From: Actinomycetota bacterium
GTDB lineage: Bacteria; Actinomycetota; Nitriliruptoria; Nitriliruptorales; Nitriliruptoraceae
DNA length: 42,695 bases
Direction: 5' to 3'
Assembly (NCBI GenBank): GCA_019347575.1
Contig: JAHWKY010000036.1
Location: 1-42,695 of the forward strand
Shown here: positions 34,457-42,454 of the stretch, one piece after another
How positions within the stretch are numbered: position 1 is the first letter of the stretch
Layout of the letters: every line of letters begins with the position of its first letter
Program-made: the position numbers and the translations under genes
Notes under the pieces: generated by a model
What the model was told of the DNA's origin: nothing
What the model saw: only the letters and a program-made list of their open reading frames with translations
Databases searched by the model: none

Positions 34457-36451
34457 GTGACCTACTTCGTGACCGGCGCGACGGGCTTCATCGGCAACCA
34501 ACTCGTGCGCAGGCTCCTGGCGCGGGACGGAACCATCCGGGTGCTCGTCCGTGAGGGCTCGCTGGATCGCCTCGCGGACCGTCTCGCTGAGTGGGGTACG
34601 ACCGAGGAGCGGGTGGTACCGGTCGTGGGTGACCTCACCGCGCCCCGCCTCGGTGTATCGGACGAGGATCTCGACGTGCTACGTGGCGCGGTCGATCACG
34701 TCTTCCACCTCGCGGCCGTCTACGACATCGAGGCCGACGAGCAGACCCAGCGCGAGGCCAACGTCGCCGGGACCCGCAACGTCGTTGGGTTCGCCAACGC
34801 GATCGAGGCGGGACGGCTGCACCATGTCAGCTCGATCGCGGCAGCCGGCAACGAGTACCGCGGCGAGTGGCGCGAGGACATGTTCGAGCAGGCCGAGGGC
34901 CTCGACCAGCCCTACTTCGCGACCAAGCACGAGGCCGAGGGGATCGTGCGACGAGAGGCCGACGTCCCCTGGCGCATCTACCGCCCCGCCATCGTCGTGG
35001 GCGACAGCCGCACCGGTGTCACCGACAAGATCGATGGGCCCTACTACTTCTTCAAGCTCATCCAGCGTTTGCGTCGGATGTTCCCGCAGTGGCTGCCGTT
35101 GATCGGCGTCGAGGGGCGACCGGTCAACATCGTGCCCGTGGACTTCGTCGCGGATGCGCTCGACCACATCGCGCACCTGGAGGACACGGACTGGGACGGC
35201 ACGGCGTTCCACCTCACCGATCCCAACCCCTACCGCGTCGGGCAGATCATGAACATCTTCATGGACGCCGCCCACGCGCCCCGCTTCGGTATGCGCATCG
35301 ACTCGCGTGCGATCGACCTGATCCCCAAGACCGCCCGCAACGTGATCGGCTCGCTGCCTCCGATCGCGAACGCGCGCAAGGCCGTGCTCGGCGACCTCGG
35401 CATCCCCGACGAGGTGCTGGGCTACATCAACTGGCCGACCACCTACGACCGCCGCAACACCGACGCCGCCCTCGAGGGGACCGACATAGAGGTTCCTCGG
35501 CTGGAGGACTACGCCTACAGGCTGTGGGACTACTGGGAGCGCAACCTCGATCCGGAGCTGTTCAGGGACCGGTCGTTGAAGGGCGCGATCGGCGAGCGGA
35601 CCGTGATGGTCACCGGGGCCTCCGACGGCATCGGTCGCGAGATCGCGCTGGTCGCCGCCGAAGCCCAGGCGCAAGTGCTCCTGGTGTCACGCACACGCGA
35701 GAAGTTGGAGGCGGTCGCGGCGGAGATCGAAGAGGCTGGCGGCACCGCGTCGGTGCATCCGTGCGACCTCAGCGACCTCGACGACATCGACCGCTTGGTC
35801 AAGGAGGTCCTGGCCGAGCACGACACCGTTGACGTGCTGGTCAACAACGCCGGCCGATCGATCCGACGTAGCGTGCGCCTCAGCTTCGACCGCTTCCACG
35901 ACTACGAGCGCACGATGACGCTCAACTACTTCGGGGCGGTCAAGCTCATCCTCGGGCTGCTACCCGCGATGATGCACAACAAGAGCGGACACATCATCAA
36001 CGTGTCGTCGATCGGCGTGCAAACCAACACGCCCCGCTTCTCCGCCTACGTCGCATCGAAGGCGGCGCTCGACGCGTTCAGCCGCTGCGTCGCGTCGGAG
36101 ATCATCGACAACAACGTGCACGTCACGACCGTGTACATGCCGCTGGTCCGCACCAAGATGATCAGCCCAACCAAGATGTACGACTACTTCCCGGCGCTGT
36201 CTCCGGAGGAGGCCGCCGAGCTGGTGTGCAACGCGATGATCGGCCGACCCAAGAAGGTCGCCACCGGCCTCGGCAACTTCGGCGAGGTCATGTACGCGAT
36301 CTCGCCGAAGGTCGTCGACCAGGTGCTGCACCAGGCATACCGCATCTTCCCCGAATCGGCCGCCGCCAAGGGCGAGGAGGGGGAGAGGAGGGAGAAGGCC
36401 TCCGCCGAGGGGGTCGCGTTCGCCCACCTGCTGAAGGGCGTGCACTGGTGA
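34457..36451 (+). CDS. Two-domain SDR protein, fatty acyl-CoA reductase type
   Basis: 664 residues from GTG at 34457 (GGGAGG six bases upstream). The N-terminal extended SDR (about 1-370) has TGATGFIGNQL for NAD(P) binding and YFATKHEAE (Tyr/Lys pair). The C-terminal classical SDR (about 380-630) has TGASDGIGREIA, NNAGRSI, NVSSIG and YVASKAAL. Two reductase domains of this kind in about 660 residues match Marinobacter Maqu_2507-type fatty acyl-CoA reductases and mycobacterial AcrA1-like proteins, which reduce acyl-CoA to aldehyde and alcohol. The chain length and whether both steps occur here are unknown. It converges on the epimerase gene. Confidence 0.88.
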   Translation: MTYFVTGATGFIGNQLVRRLLARDGTIRVLVREGSLDRLADRLAEWGTTEERVVPVVGDLTAPRLGVSDEDLDVLRGAVDHVFHLAAVYDIEADEQTQREANVAGTRNVVGFANAIEAGRLHHVSSIAAAGNEYRGEWREDMFEQAEGLDQPYFATKHEAEGIVRREADVPWRIYRPAIVVGDSRTGVTDKIDGPYYFFKLIQRLRRMFPQWLPLIGVEGRPVNIVPVDFVADALDHIAHLEDTDWDGTAFHLTDPNPYRVGQIMNIFMDAAHAPRFGMRIDSRAIDLIPKTARNVIGSLPPIANARKAVLGDLGIPDEVLGYINWPTTYDRRNTDAALEGTDIEVPRLEDYAYRLWDYWERNLDPELFRDRSLKGAIGERTVMVTGASDGIGREIALVAAEAQAQVLLVSRTREKLEAVAAEIEEAGGTASVHPCDLSDLDDIDRLVKEVLAEHDTVDVLVNNAGRSIRRSVRLSFDRFHDYERTMTLNYFGAVKLILGLLPAMMHNKSGHIINVSSIGVQTNTPRFSAYVASKAALDAFSRCVASEIIDNNVHVTTVYMPLVRTKMISPTKMYDYFPALSPEEAAELVCNAMIGRPKKVATGLGNFGEVMYAISPKVVDQVLHQAYRIFPESAAAKGEEGERREKASAEGVAFAHLLKGVHW

Positions 36452-36460
36452 GTGGGGGCT

Positions 36461-37417
36461 CTAGACCAGGCGCTCCTGTCGCGCCCATCGCAGCGTGTGC
36501 GCCATACCCTCCTGCAGGCCGAATTGCGGCTCCCAACCGAGGTGCAGACGAGCACGCTCGATGGAGTAGGTGCCGGGGTGGGTGACGTACTCGAGCGCCT
36601 CGGGTGACACCGGCGCGGGTCGGCCGCGGAGGCGAGCGACCCCGGCGATGAGGTGGCTGAGCGCCGCGACGGCGGGGCGCGGCGCTGAGCGGAGCGTCAC
36701 GCCGAGAGCATCGGCGTAGTGGCCGAAGAACTCGCGCGTCGTCACGCCGGTGCCGCCGGTGATGTTGAACACGCGGTGCCGGCCGTCGTGATCGGCCGCC
36801 GCCAGGGCGCCCCGCACCGCGTCGTCGACGTAGGTCGGCGTCAGGATCCCGCTGCCACCGTCGACGAGGGCGAACAGGTTCCGGCGCATCAGCCGCAGCG
36901 GACGCACCGTCCACGGTTGGCTGCCGGGGCCGTACACGTCGCCGAGGCGGACGACGACGACGTCGAGGCCGGTGTCGGCGGCGACGCGGAGGGCTTGGTG
37001 CTCGGACGAGATCTTCGTGTCGGTGTAGGGGCTGCCGGTGGGGACGAGCGCGGCGTCCTCGCTGACGCCGTTGGGGAAATCGGTGCCGTACACCACGACG
37101 GACGACACGTGCAACACCCTCGAGACGCCGCGCTCCGCGGCCGCCTCGACGACGGTTCGGGTCCCTCCGACGTTGACGTCGTAGAACCTCGCCCGGTCGC
37201 CGGACTCGGCGACGATCGCAGCGGTGTGGAGGACGAGGTCGGCGCCGTCGAGCGCGTCGCACCACGGACCGGGGCGGCGCACATCGGCGGCGGTGATCGC
37301 GCGCTCATCGTCAGGGCGGAGGTCGAGACCGCGAACGGTCCAGCCGCGCCGGGCGAGCTCAGCGGCAGCGTGTGACCCGAGGAACCCGGCTGCGCCCGTG
37401 ACGACCGCGGTGGGCAC
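36461..37417 (-). CDS. NAD-dependent epimerase/dehydratase (extended SDR)
   Basis: 318 residues. TGAAGFLGSH near the N-terminus binds NAD; Ser and Tyr/Lys catalytic positions are seen in HVSSVVVYGTD and SPYTDTKISSE (YxxxK). GDVYGPG and TPTYVDDAV are typical of 3-beta-HSD/sugar-epimerase-like SDRs. GTG at 37417; ribosome site weak. Similar genes often lie beside lipid or sterol-like metabolism, and it faces the acyl reductase with a 9-bp gap. Substrate unknown. Confidence 0.85.
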   Translation of the reverse strand: MPTAVVTGAAGFLGSHAAAELARRGWTVRGLDLRPDDERAITAADVRRPGPWCDALDGADLVLHTAAIVAESGDRARFYDVNVGGTRTVVEAAAERGVSRVLHVSSVVVYGTDFPNGVSEDAALVPTGSPYTDTKISSEHQALRVAADTGLDVVVVRLGDVYGPGSQPWTVRPLRLMRRNLFALVDGGSGILTPTYVDDAVRGALAAADHDGRHRVFNITGGTGVTTREFFGHYADALGVTLRSAPRPAVAALSHLIAGVARLRGRPAPVSPEALEYVTHPGTYSIERARLHLGWEPQFGLQEGMAHTLRWARQERLV

Positions 37418-37440
37418 GGCTCAGCTGGAGGCAGCGACGA

Positions 37441-37623
37441 TCAGACGTCGCGCGGCTCCTCCCAGAGCGCTTCGTCGAGCTCCTGGTCGCGCTTCTTCTT
37501 CCAGAAGAACAGCGCGCCACCGACGGCGGCCAGCAGGAGGGCGAGCTTGCCCTTCTTGCCGCCCTTCTTCTCGTCCTCGTCCTTCGCCACAGCATCCTCC
37601 GCGTGATCGTCGTGGTGCGTCAC
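37441..37623 (-). CDS. Small charged single-helix membrane protein
   Basis: About 60 residues from GTG at 37623 (GGGGAGAG just upstream); an alternative GTG at 37590 also has a good site (GGAGG) and would give 49 residues. Acidic start (DEDEKK), then a Lys/Gly stretch, a hydrophobic helix (LALLLAAVGGALFFW), KKKR and an acidic end with ALWEEPRDV. This resembles the small actinobacterial DLW-39 family in length, single helix and LW near the end, though I am not certain. It lies just upstream of the epimerase on the same strand. Confidence 0.6.
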   Translation of the reverse strand: MTHHDDHAEDAVAKDEDEKKGGKKGKLALLLAAVGGALFFWKKKRDQELDEALWEEPRDV

Positions 37624-37810
37624 GGTGCTCTCCCCGTTGTCGGGTCGGGGGGCTGAGCCTAACCAGCCAGGGCGGGGCGCGTCACCGACGAGGTTGCTGG
37701 TTCCGACCGGAGCGCGGGCGGATGCTGCGGCCACCCGACGGCCTGGACGAGCGATGAGCTTCAACGTGCTCGTGATGGGCGCGATCATCGGGGGGTGGAA
37801 CTGACGTGTC

Positions 37811-37853
37811 GGTGGGCACGATGGACTTGAACGATCGACCTCGACCTTATCAG
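37811..37853 (-). repeat. 3' remnant of a tRNA-Ile (GAU)
   Basis: On the minus strand the segment reads as anticodon loop CTGATAA (anticodon GAT), variable region AGGTC, an imperfect T arm with GTTCAAGTCC, and acceptor end GTGCCCACC. The 5' half is absent, one T-stem pair is broken and no complete tRNA-Ile lies in the window. It is probably an attachment-site scar of a mobile element, and it opens the accessory zone that follows. Confidence 0.65.
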
Positions 37854-38051
37854 GGCCATCGCGGTCGTTTCGCGGGTTGTCACGGAAGGCCCGATGTGCC
37901 GCTGACCTGCGATAACACACCGGTGTAGTTCATCGCGTACTGCGTCGTGGCGCCCGGTCCCGCCGATCTTGTGCCCAAGCTGTGCCCACGCCGAGAAGTG
38001 CTCGATCGCGTCTCCACCTGCGGGCCGTCGCAAGCTGCCTGACGTCGGTCA
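37854..38051. other. Non-coding stretch after the tRNA-Ile remnant
   Basis: No supported gene. Short open frames on the minus strand (about 37880-38051) have no ribosome site or recognisable family, and base composition dips near 37905-37935. It may hold decayed integrase or element sequence, but I cannot identify any. Confidence 0.4.
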
Positions 38052-38717
38052 TCACGCTGGCTCGACGCTGATCGAGGTGACCTTGGCGACGACGTCGTAG
38101 GAGAAGGCCGTCGGGCCTTGTACGAAGCCCGAGGCCGCCACCTCGGCCGCGACGAGGACCTTGTTCGACCCGAGCGGCTCTCCGTCGTCACGGACCAGCG
38201 TCGTCTCGAGTGTGTAGGTGCCCGGCTGAGCCTGGCTGCTCTCCACCCTGGTCAAGGGGAGGATGAGTGGCGGGAGCCCCGGCCCGGTCACGACGTGGAA
38301 CCCCGCGAGCTGCTCGGAGACGCTCGACCGCACCGGGCCACTGCCATCGCGGTCGGGCTGGAAGGCGGTGAGGACCAGGTTCACGGCGGCGCTCCCACCG
38401 TCCGCTTCCTCCGGCGGTGAGAGTTCCACCGCGGTCACCTCGAAAGTCGCGGTGACCCGGACGGCCTGCCTTGGGCCCCAGGTGGGTCGGTAGTCTATGA
38501 TGGTCGCCAGTTGGCCCCAGTGGTGCTCCTCGTGCCCCTCGAAGTCCCCGGCAGTGCGCGCGAGCCCGCCGTGGTTCTCGGCCTCGGTGACCAGCCGGCA
38601 GGGCCGCTCCTGGCACCCATCCTCGATCGTCCACGACCCGTCGTAGGGCTGACCTCCGTGGGCAGCCACCAGCAGGATCGCGGCGGTCGCGACGGCGATC
38701 GGGATCCTCGCTCTCAT
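38052..38717 (-). CDS. Secreted protein of unknown function
   Basis: 221 residues. ATG at 38717 has GGAGGGAG six bases upstream. Signal peptide 1-19 (MRARIPIAVATAAILLVAA). The body is beta-rich with a Cys pair (GCQERPC) and His-rich segment (GHEEHHWG), then strands (AVRVTATFEVTAVELSPPE, VNLVLTAFQPDRDG, TYTLETTLVRDDG) like an Ig-fold or adhesin module. No family recognised. It lies inside the accessory zone. Confidence 0.7.
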   Translation of the reverse strand: MRARIPIAVATAAILLVAAHGGQPYDGSWTIEDGCQERPCRLVTEAENHGGLARTAGDFEGHEEHHWGQLATIIDYRPTWGPRQAVRVTATFEVTAVELSPPEEADGGSAAVNLVLTAFQPDRDGSGPVRSSVSEQLAGFHVVTGPGLPPLILPLTRVESSQAQPGTYTLETTLVRDDGEPLGSNKVLVAAEVAASGFVQGPTAFSYDVVAKVTSISVEPA

Positions 38718-39027
38718 GTCGATCTCCCTCCTTGGAAGGCACCGCCGCCGAAACGACTTGCGCAGCCCGTTCATCGAGCTCAACGTCGTGGGCGTAACAC
38801 CAGCTGGAACGGCAGGGCGGCGGGAGGGAACGATTCGGGAGTCGATGGAACGCACCCGCTCGCCCACCCTCGCCCTCAAGCGACGGTACGGCCCCTGGGC
38901 GGTCGCGCCAGCGAGGGTGTAGGCGCGTTGCTCTGCTCATCGGGCTAGCGGGTTCCACGTGACCGAGCACTGCGGTGAACCGACGTCGCGATCACGCGCT
39001 CGCCCGCCCGATCGCCGCCCGGCAGCC
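38718..39027. other. Non-coding interval in the accessory zone
   Basis: It contains the ribosome site and presumed promoter of the secreted protein at its left end. No gene is supported to the right: open frames on the plus strand lack ribosome sites and recognisable motifs. The interval ends at the broken S15 peptidase fragment. Confidence 0.4.
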
Positions 39028-39335
39028 TCAGTCGGTGGTCGCCAGGCTGCCGGAGACGATCGGGAGGGTGACGGCGCTGATCGTGCCGGGACCGGTGGTC
39101 CACCGTGAGCTGGGGGCGGAAGGGGTCGCGTTCGGTCTTCCACCCGGCTGAGCCCACCGTGAGTACGAGTCTATGGCCCGCGGGGATGCGGCTTGCCAGC
39201 GGCAGGCTGGTCAGGGTGATGTCGGTCGGGGTGTCCACCGGGAAGTCCGCGCCCTCGTCGGTGAACACGTGGCGCAAGTCGCCGATCGCCTGGCCGGACG
39301 CCGCCAGCTGCGCCCTCCAAGACTCGGTTCAGCCT
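39028..39335 (-). pseudogene. Broken C-terminus of an X-Pro dipeptidyl-peptidase (S15/CocE type)
   Basis: Minus-strand reading gives VFTDEGADFPVDTPTDITL, TSLPLASRIPAGHRLVLTVG and GWKTERDPFRPQLTVD, the jelly-roll end of S15/CocE peptidases. The frame is then lost near 39095 and resumes in another frame as GTISAVTLPIVSGSLATTD before a stop at 39028. The catalytic domain and N-terminus are missing. It is a frameshifted 3' fragment. Confidence 0.65.
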
Positions 39336-39392
39336 CGTCTCAGAACTCCACGACCGCCTCGTTGGGACAGGTCGAGGCCTCGCCAGGTTCCT

Positions 39393-39510
39393 CTACGGAA
39401 GCGAAGCGGTCTCACTGACGCTCACCGTTGTCGTGCGTCCCGCGGTGTCCCAGACGGTGAGTTCCAACTGGTAGTCGGTCGAATGCGCCCCGCCCCGGAC
39501 CGTGGTGAGG
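39393..39510 (-). pseudogene. Truncated 3' end of a beta-sandwich secreted protein
   Basis: The last about 40 codons read PPLTTVRGGAHSTDYQLELT then VWDTAGRTTTVSVSETASLP and a stop at 39393, a pattern typical of an Ig/PKD-like extracellular domain end. Upstream coding is replaced by the toxin-antitoxin promoter. No start or ribosome site remains. Confidence 0.45.
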
Positions 39511-39514
39511 GGCG

Positions 39515-39533
39515 GGTATGATGCTGTCATACC
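39515..39533. promoter_or_regulatory. Toxin-antitoxin operator palindrome
   Basis: A perfect inverted repeat, GGTATGA / TCATACC with a five-base spacer, ends 19 bp before the antitoxin ATG and overlaps the likely promoter. RHH antitoxins autorepress through such sites. Confidence 0.7.
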
Positions 39534-39552
39534 TGCGGTGTGGGAGGCACTC

Positions 39553-39804
39553 ATGGCTGTCAGGAAGGTAGCGGTCACGCTGCCCGAGGAATTGTTCGAA
39601 ATGGTCGAGCGACTCCGGGACATCGAGCATCGTTCGCGGTCCGACGTGTTCCAGGACGCGCTGCGCCGCTACTTCGGCGAGCCGGTGTACGAGCCGTCCG
39701 AGGAGGAGCGTCGCCTACTCGACGAGGCCCTGGCCGGGCTGGAGCGCGAACCGGCCGCAGGTCGGTCGTGGAGCGACGTCCGGGCCGAGATCTGGCCCGA
39801 GTGA
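39553..39804 (+). CDS. Ribbon-helix-helix antitoxin (ParD/CopG type)
   Basis: 83 residues. The RHH DNA-binding fold is at the N-terminus (VRKVAVTLPEELFEMVERLR, RSRSDVFQDALRRYFG); the C-terminal acidic/helical part (EPSEEERRLLDEALAGLERE) would wrap the toxin. GGGAGG lies before the ATG. The stop is followed directly by the toxin GTG, with no gap. Palindromic operator upstream suggests autoregulation. Confidence 0.88.
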   Translation: MAVRKVAVTLPEELFEMVERLRDIEHRSRSDVFQDALRRYFGEPVYEPSEEERRLLDEALAGLEREPAAGRSWSDVRAEIWPE

Positions 39805-40107
39805 GTGGACCTGTTCCTCAGGCCCGAGGCCGTTGCTGACCTGCGCGCGACTCGCGCGTACTACGAGGAAGCCGAGGCCGGGCTCAGCCGCCGCTTCGTG
39901 GCGTCGCTGGACGAGCTGTTCGTCCGACTGCGGGCGTTCCCACGCAGCGCCCCACCGGTTGCCGGCTACGAGGATGTGCGTCGTGCCGTGGTCCGCGGGT
40001 TCCCCTTCGTGGTCTTCTACCGTCTTGGGCCGGACCGGATCGACATCTTGCGGGTCTCACACGCCGCTCGATCAGACGCCGATCGGCCGCGCGACGCCGG
40101 GGTTTGA
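39805..40107 (+). CDS. ParE/RelE-type toxin
   Basis: 100 residues in the RelE/ParE fold: LFLRPEAVADLRATRAYYEE (alpha hairpin), LRAFPRSAPPV, DVRRAVVRGFPFVVFYRLG and ILRVSHAARSD. The basic Arg near the end and R-x-PF-VFYR core are typical of ParE, which targets DNA gyrase; RelE-type mRNA cleavage is the alternative. It starts immediately after the antitoxin stop. The pair looks complete and intact despite the decayed surroundings. Confidence 0.88.
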   Translation: MDLFLRPEAVADLRATRAYYEEAEAGLSRRFVASLDELFVRLRAFPRSAPPVAGYEDVRRAVVRGFPFVVFYRLGPDRIDILRVSHAARSDADRPRDAGV

Positions 40108-40131
40108 AGCGCCCCGCGATCTGCGCTCATC

Positions 40132-40376
40132 GCCTCGAAAGCGGGTACCGGCAGGGTCATCGGCCAGTGCCTGCCGCGCCACCGCCACCAGGGGTTCCTG
40201 AAGTTCCTGCGCACCATCGACCGCGAGGTCCCCAAGAGCCTGGCCGTCCACCTGATCCTCGACAACTACGCCACCCACAAGCACCGTGACGTGACCACGT
40301 GGCTGGCCAAGCACGCCCGCTTCCACCTGCACTTCACCCCGACCTCGAGCTCGTGGCTCAATGCCCGGAACCGCCG
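40132..40376 (+). pseudogene. IS630-family transposase fragment
   Basis: An in-frame internal piece with the family's second catalytic Asp block: HLILDNYATHKHRDVTTWL, then FHLHFTPTSSSWLN. The sequence breaks right after SSSWLN, before the catalytic Glu (normally in a following QVERWF-like motif), and the N-terminal third is missing. Not functional. No terminal inverted repeats are recognisable. Confidence 0.85.
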
Positions 40377-40535
40377 CTGCGACCCCATCCAGCCATCCCC
40401 GCCGGTCACTTCAAGAGAGCCGCACCCGAATGAGTTCGCGCGCTGGACACACCCCCGGGAGGCCGCTTCCGCGCAAGCGCCTCCGTTAACCGCCCCGTCC
40501 CCGACTAGGGGCCGGACGACGGCGTTGGGCACGAG
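40377..40535. other. Remainder of the transposase scar region
   Basis: No gene or repeat is supported. The frame of the transposase continues open but no longer resembles the family, so the break at about 40376 is a recombination or deletion point. Confidence 0.4.
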
Positions 40536-42086
40536 CTACGACTCGTCGCCTCGGGCCCTCACCGCATCGAGAAGGCCGCCGCCATCGTCCGTCTCGCATG
40601 TCGTCAGGTTTCCGTGAGCCGCCCCGTGTGGCGGTGGCAGGCATTCCTGGGTGCCGAAGTTGAACCGGTTCAGCCGGATGTGATCCTTGAGCCGCGGATC
40701 GTCGACGGCGAAGACGTCGAAGCCGCGCTCGGTCTTCGGCGTAAAGTCGCCATCGAACGTGTTGTTGGCGTAGACGAACCCGTTGTACCAGTAGGAGGAC
40801 CAGGGATTGGATCGCCGCTCGGGGTCGTCGGGTTCTGCCCTGTAGTGGGCGATCTGCTCAGGGTTGTCGGGATCGGTGAAGTCGACCACCGTGGTGCCAC
40901 CCAGGAACCAGCCGGCGACGAGGACGTCCCGGCCGCTGCGCAGGGGGACGACGTTGAACTGGTGCGCGGTGCAGCCGCCCGCCTCGACGGGCTGGGGGAG
41001 CTGGTAGAAGTTCTTGAGCACCGGGACGGCCGGATCGCTGATGTCGTAGAACCAGAGGGCGCCGATTGGGGAGGAGGTCGCGGGCCCCGGGCACGGCCCC
41101 GATGAGGCGAGACCGGCGAGAGCCTCGTCAGCCACGACCAGGATGTTCCCGTCCCACGAGAACGTCGACCCGTGGACGTTGTCCATCTCGGGATTGGAGG
41201 TCACAGAGACGAGCGAGGGATCAGCCGGATCGGAGATGTCCCAGATCTGGACCTGCGTCGACTTCTCCCCGGCGCAGGCGGCGAGGTTCCGAGGGAGGAA
41301 CACCGAGACGTCGTGACACGCTCCAGCGAACCCGGAGGAGGGCGGAGCGAAGTCGACCCAGTTGATCACCCGCGCGTCGACCGGGTTGCGCAGGGGGACC
41401 TCCACCACCGCCTGGTTGGTCCGGTTCACGTAGACGATGAGCCGAGGGTCGCGCTTCCCGGTCGCGGGATCACGGTGCTCGAGGTCTGGGACGAGGGTGT
41501 GGGTGTGCGAGTCGCTACAGCGCGTCGGATCCCTCCGATCGGGGCACGTGTTGACGCTGGCGATCCGCTCCGGTGCCTCGGGGTTCTCGATCGAGACGAT
41601 CTGGAGCCCCATGAAGCCTTCGGGGTCACCGAGGGACTCGCCGTGGCAGTCGTCACTAGTCAGAACGTTCTCCGACGACGACAGGAACACGAGGTCACGC
41701 CAGACTGAGACGTCGGCCCCCGTCTTCACGCATTCGAATACGCCCCCGATGTTCGTGGGCTTGGTCGGATCGGAGATGTCCACCAGTTGGAACCCGTCGT
41801 TCCTGCCCCCCGGGTCCCCGTCGGCGGACCCGTGGGAGAGCACCGCGGTGTCGCCCCAGAAGGCGAGATCACCGCCGTGGCCGGTGTCGAGCGTCGCGAC
41901 CAGCGACATGTTGTCGGAATGGATGTCGGTGTTGTGGTCGGCGCGGGCTCCTTGGTCCCCTACTACGACGAGCGACGCGAACAACGCCGCCGTCAGGGCG
42001 GAGGCCACCAGCCGAGGCCTCGACCTCACGATACGCTCGGATCGATTCCTTGTTCCGGTCATCTCTCCTATTAGGTGCGTGGCCAT
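40536..42086 (-). CDS. Secreted LVIVD-repeat protein
   Basis: 516 residues. ATG at 42086 has a strong ribosome site (GGAGGAGGGG); an in-frame ATG at 42062 is closer to the signal peptide but has poor spacing. Signal peptide about 28-50 (LVASALTAALFASLVVVG). The body has LVIVD-type propeller blades: FQLVDISDPTKPTNIGG, LQIVSIENPEAPERIAS, VQIWDISDPADPSLVS, LWFYDISDPAVPVLKNF, TVVDFTDPDNPEQIAHY. Cys residues suggest disulfides, and His-rich turns (DNVHGSTF, HGGDLAF) could bind metal. Role unknown; such proteins are common extracellularly in actinobacteria. Confidence 0.85.
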   Translation of the reverse strand: MATHLIGEMTGTRNRSERIVRSRPRLVASALTAALFASLVVVGDQGARADHNTDIHSDNMSLVATLDTGHGGDLAFWGDTAVLSHGSADGDPGGRNDGFQLVDISDPTKPTNIGGVFECVKTGADVSVWRDLVFLSSSENVLTSDDCHGESLGDPEGFMGLQIVSIENPEAPERIASVNTCPDRRDPTRCSDSHTHTLVPDLEHRDPATGKRDPRLIVYVNRTNQAVVEVPLRNPVDARVINWVDFAPPSSGFAGACHDVSVFLPRNLAACAGEKSTQVQIWDISDPADPSLVSVTSNPEMDNVHGSTFSWDGNILVVADEALAGLASSGPCPGPATSSPIGALWFYDISDPAVPVLKNFYQLPQPVEAGGCTAHQFNVVPLRSGRDVLVAGWFLGGTTVVDFTDPDNPEQIAHYRAEPDDPERRSNPWSSYWYNGFVYANNTFDGDFTPKTERGFDVFAVDDPRLKDHIRLNRFNFGTQECLPPPHGAAHGNLTTCETDDGGGLLDAVRARGDES

Positions 42087-42454
42087 GCGGCCCCTCCTCC
42101 GGTCGGCATGCCGAGCGGCGCTGCTGGCGCTCGCCGCCTCCGTGGGAACACGCGTTACAACGCCCGGCACAACCGGCGTGCGTCGTGGAACGACGTGACC
42201 TGGCCAGCGAGTGACCAACGCGGTGTCCGCCAGGTCTTCCTAGGCACCGATCTGGAACGAGAAGTCGGATCCGACCCCCGGCAGCCGGCGCTCCCCCGCC
42301 GTGGTCGGCGTTCCAGGGGTGCTGACCGACCACCCCTCGCTGTGGTCCTCTAACCCGAGCGGCCAGTCGCCCCGTTGCGACGGACGTCGTAACCCACGCG
42401 AACAGCGCGCTGCGAGAGGAACGACCGCGATCGGGAGGGAACGACGGTCGCCTC
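42087..42454. promoter_or_regulatory. Upstream region of the LVIVD gene with two palindromes
   Basis: Two perfect inverted repeats lie 66-110 bp upstream of the LVIVD start: GCGTT-AC-AACGC at 42152-42163 and CGTCGT-GGA-ACGACG at 42181-42195. They could be regulator sites. The rest of the interval shows no supported gene. Confidence 0.45.

Noticed and set aside
37880-38191. Small minus-strand open frame after the tRNA-Ile scar as an integrase remnant
   Set aside because: I could not see the His-x-x-Arg or Tyr motifs of a tyrosine recombinase, and part of it overlaps the secreted gene.
38716-38922. Plus-strand short open frame beside the secreted gene
   Set aside because: No ribosome site, no motif, and it begins on the complement of the other gene's start; likely chance.
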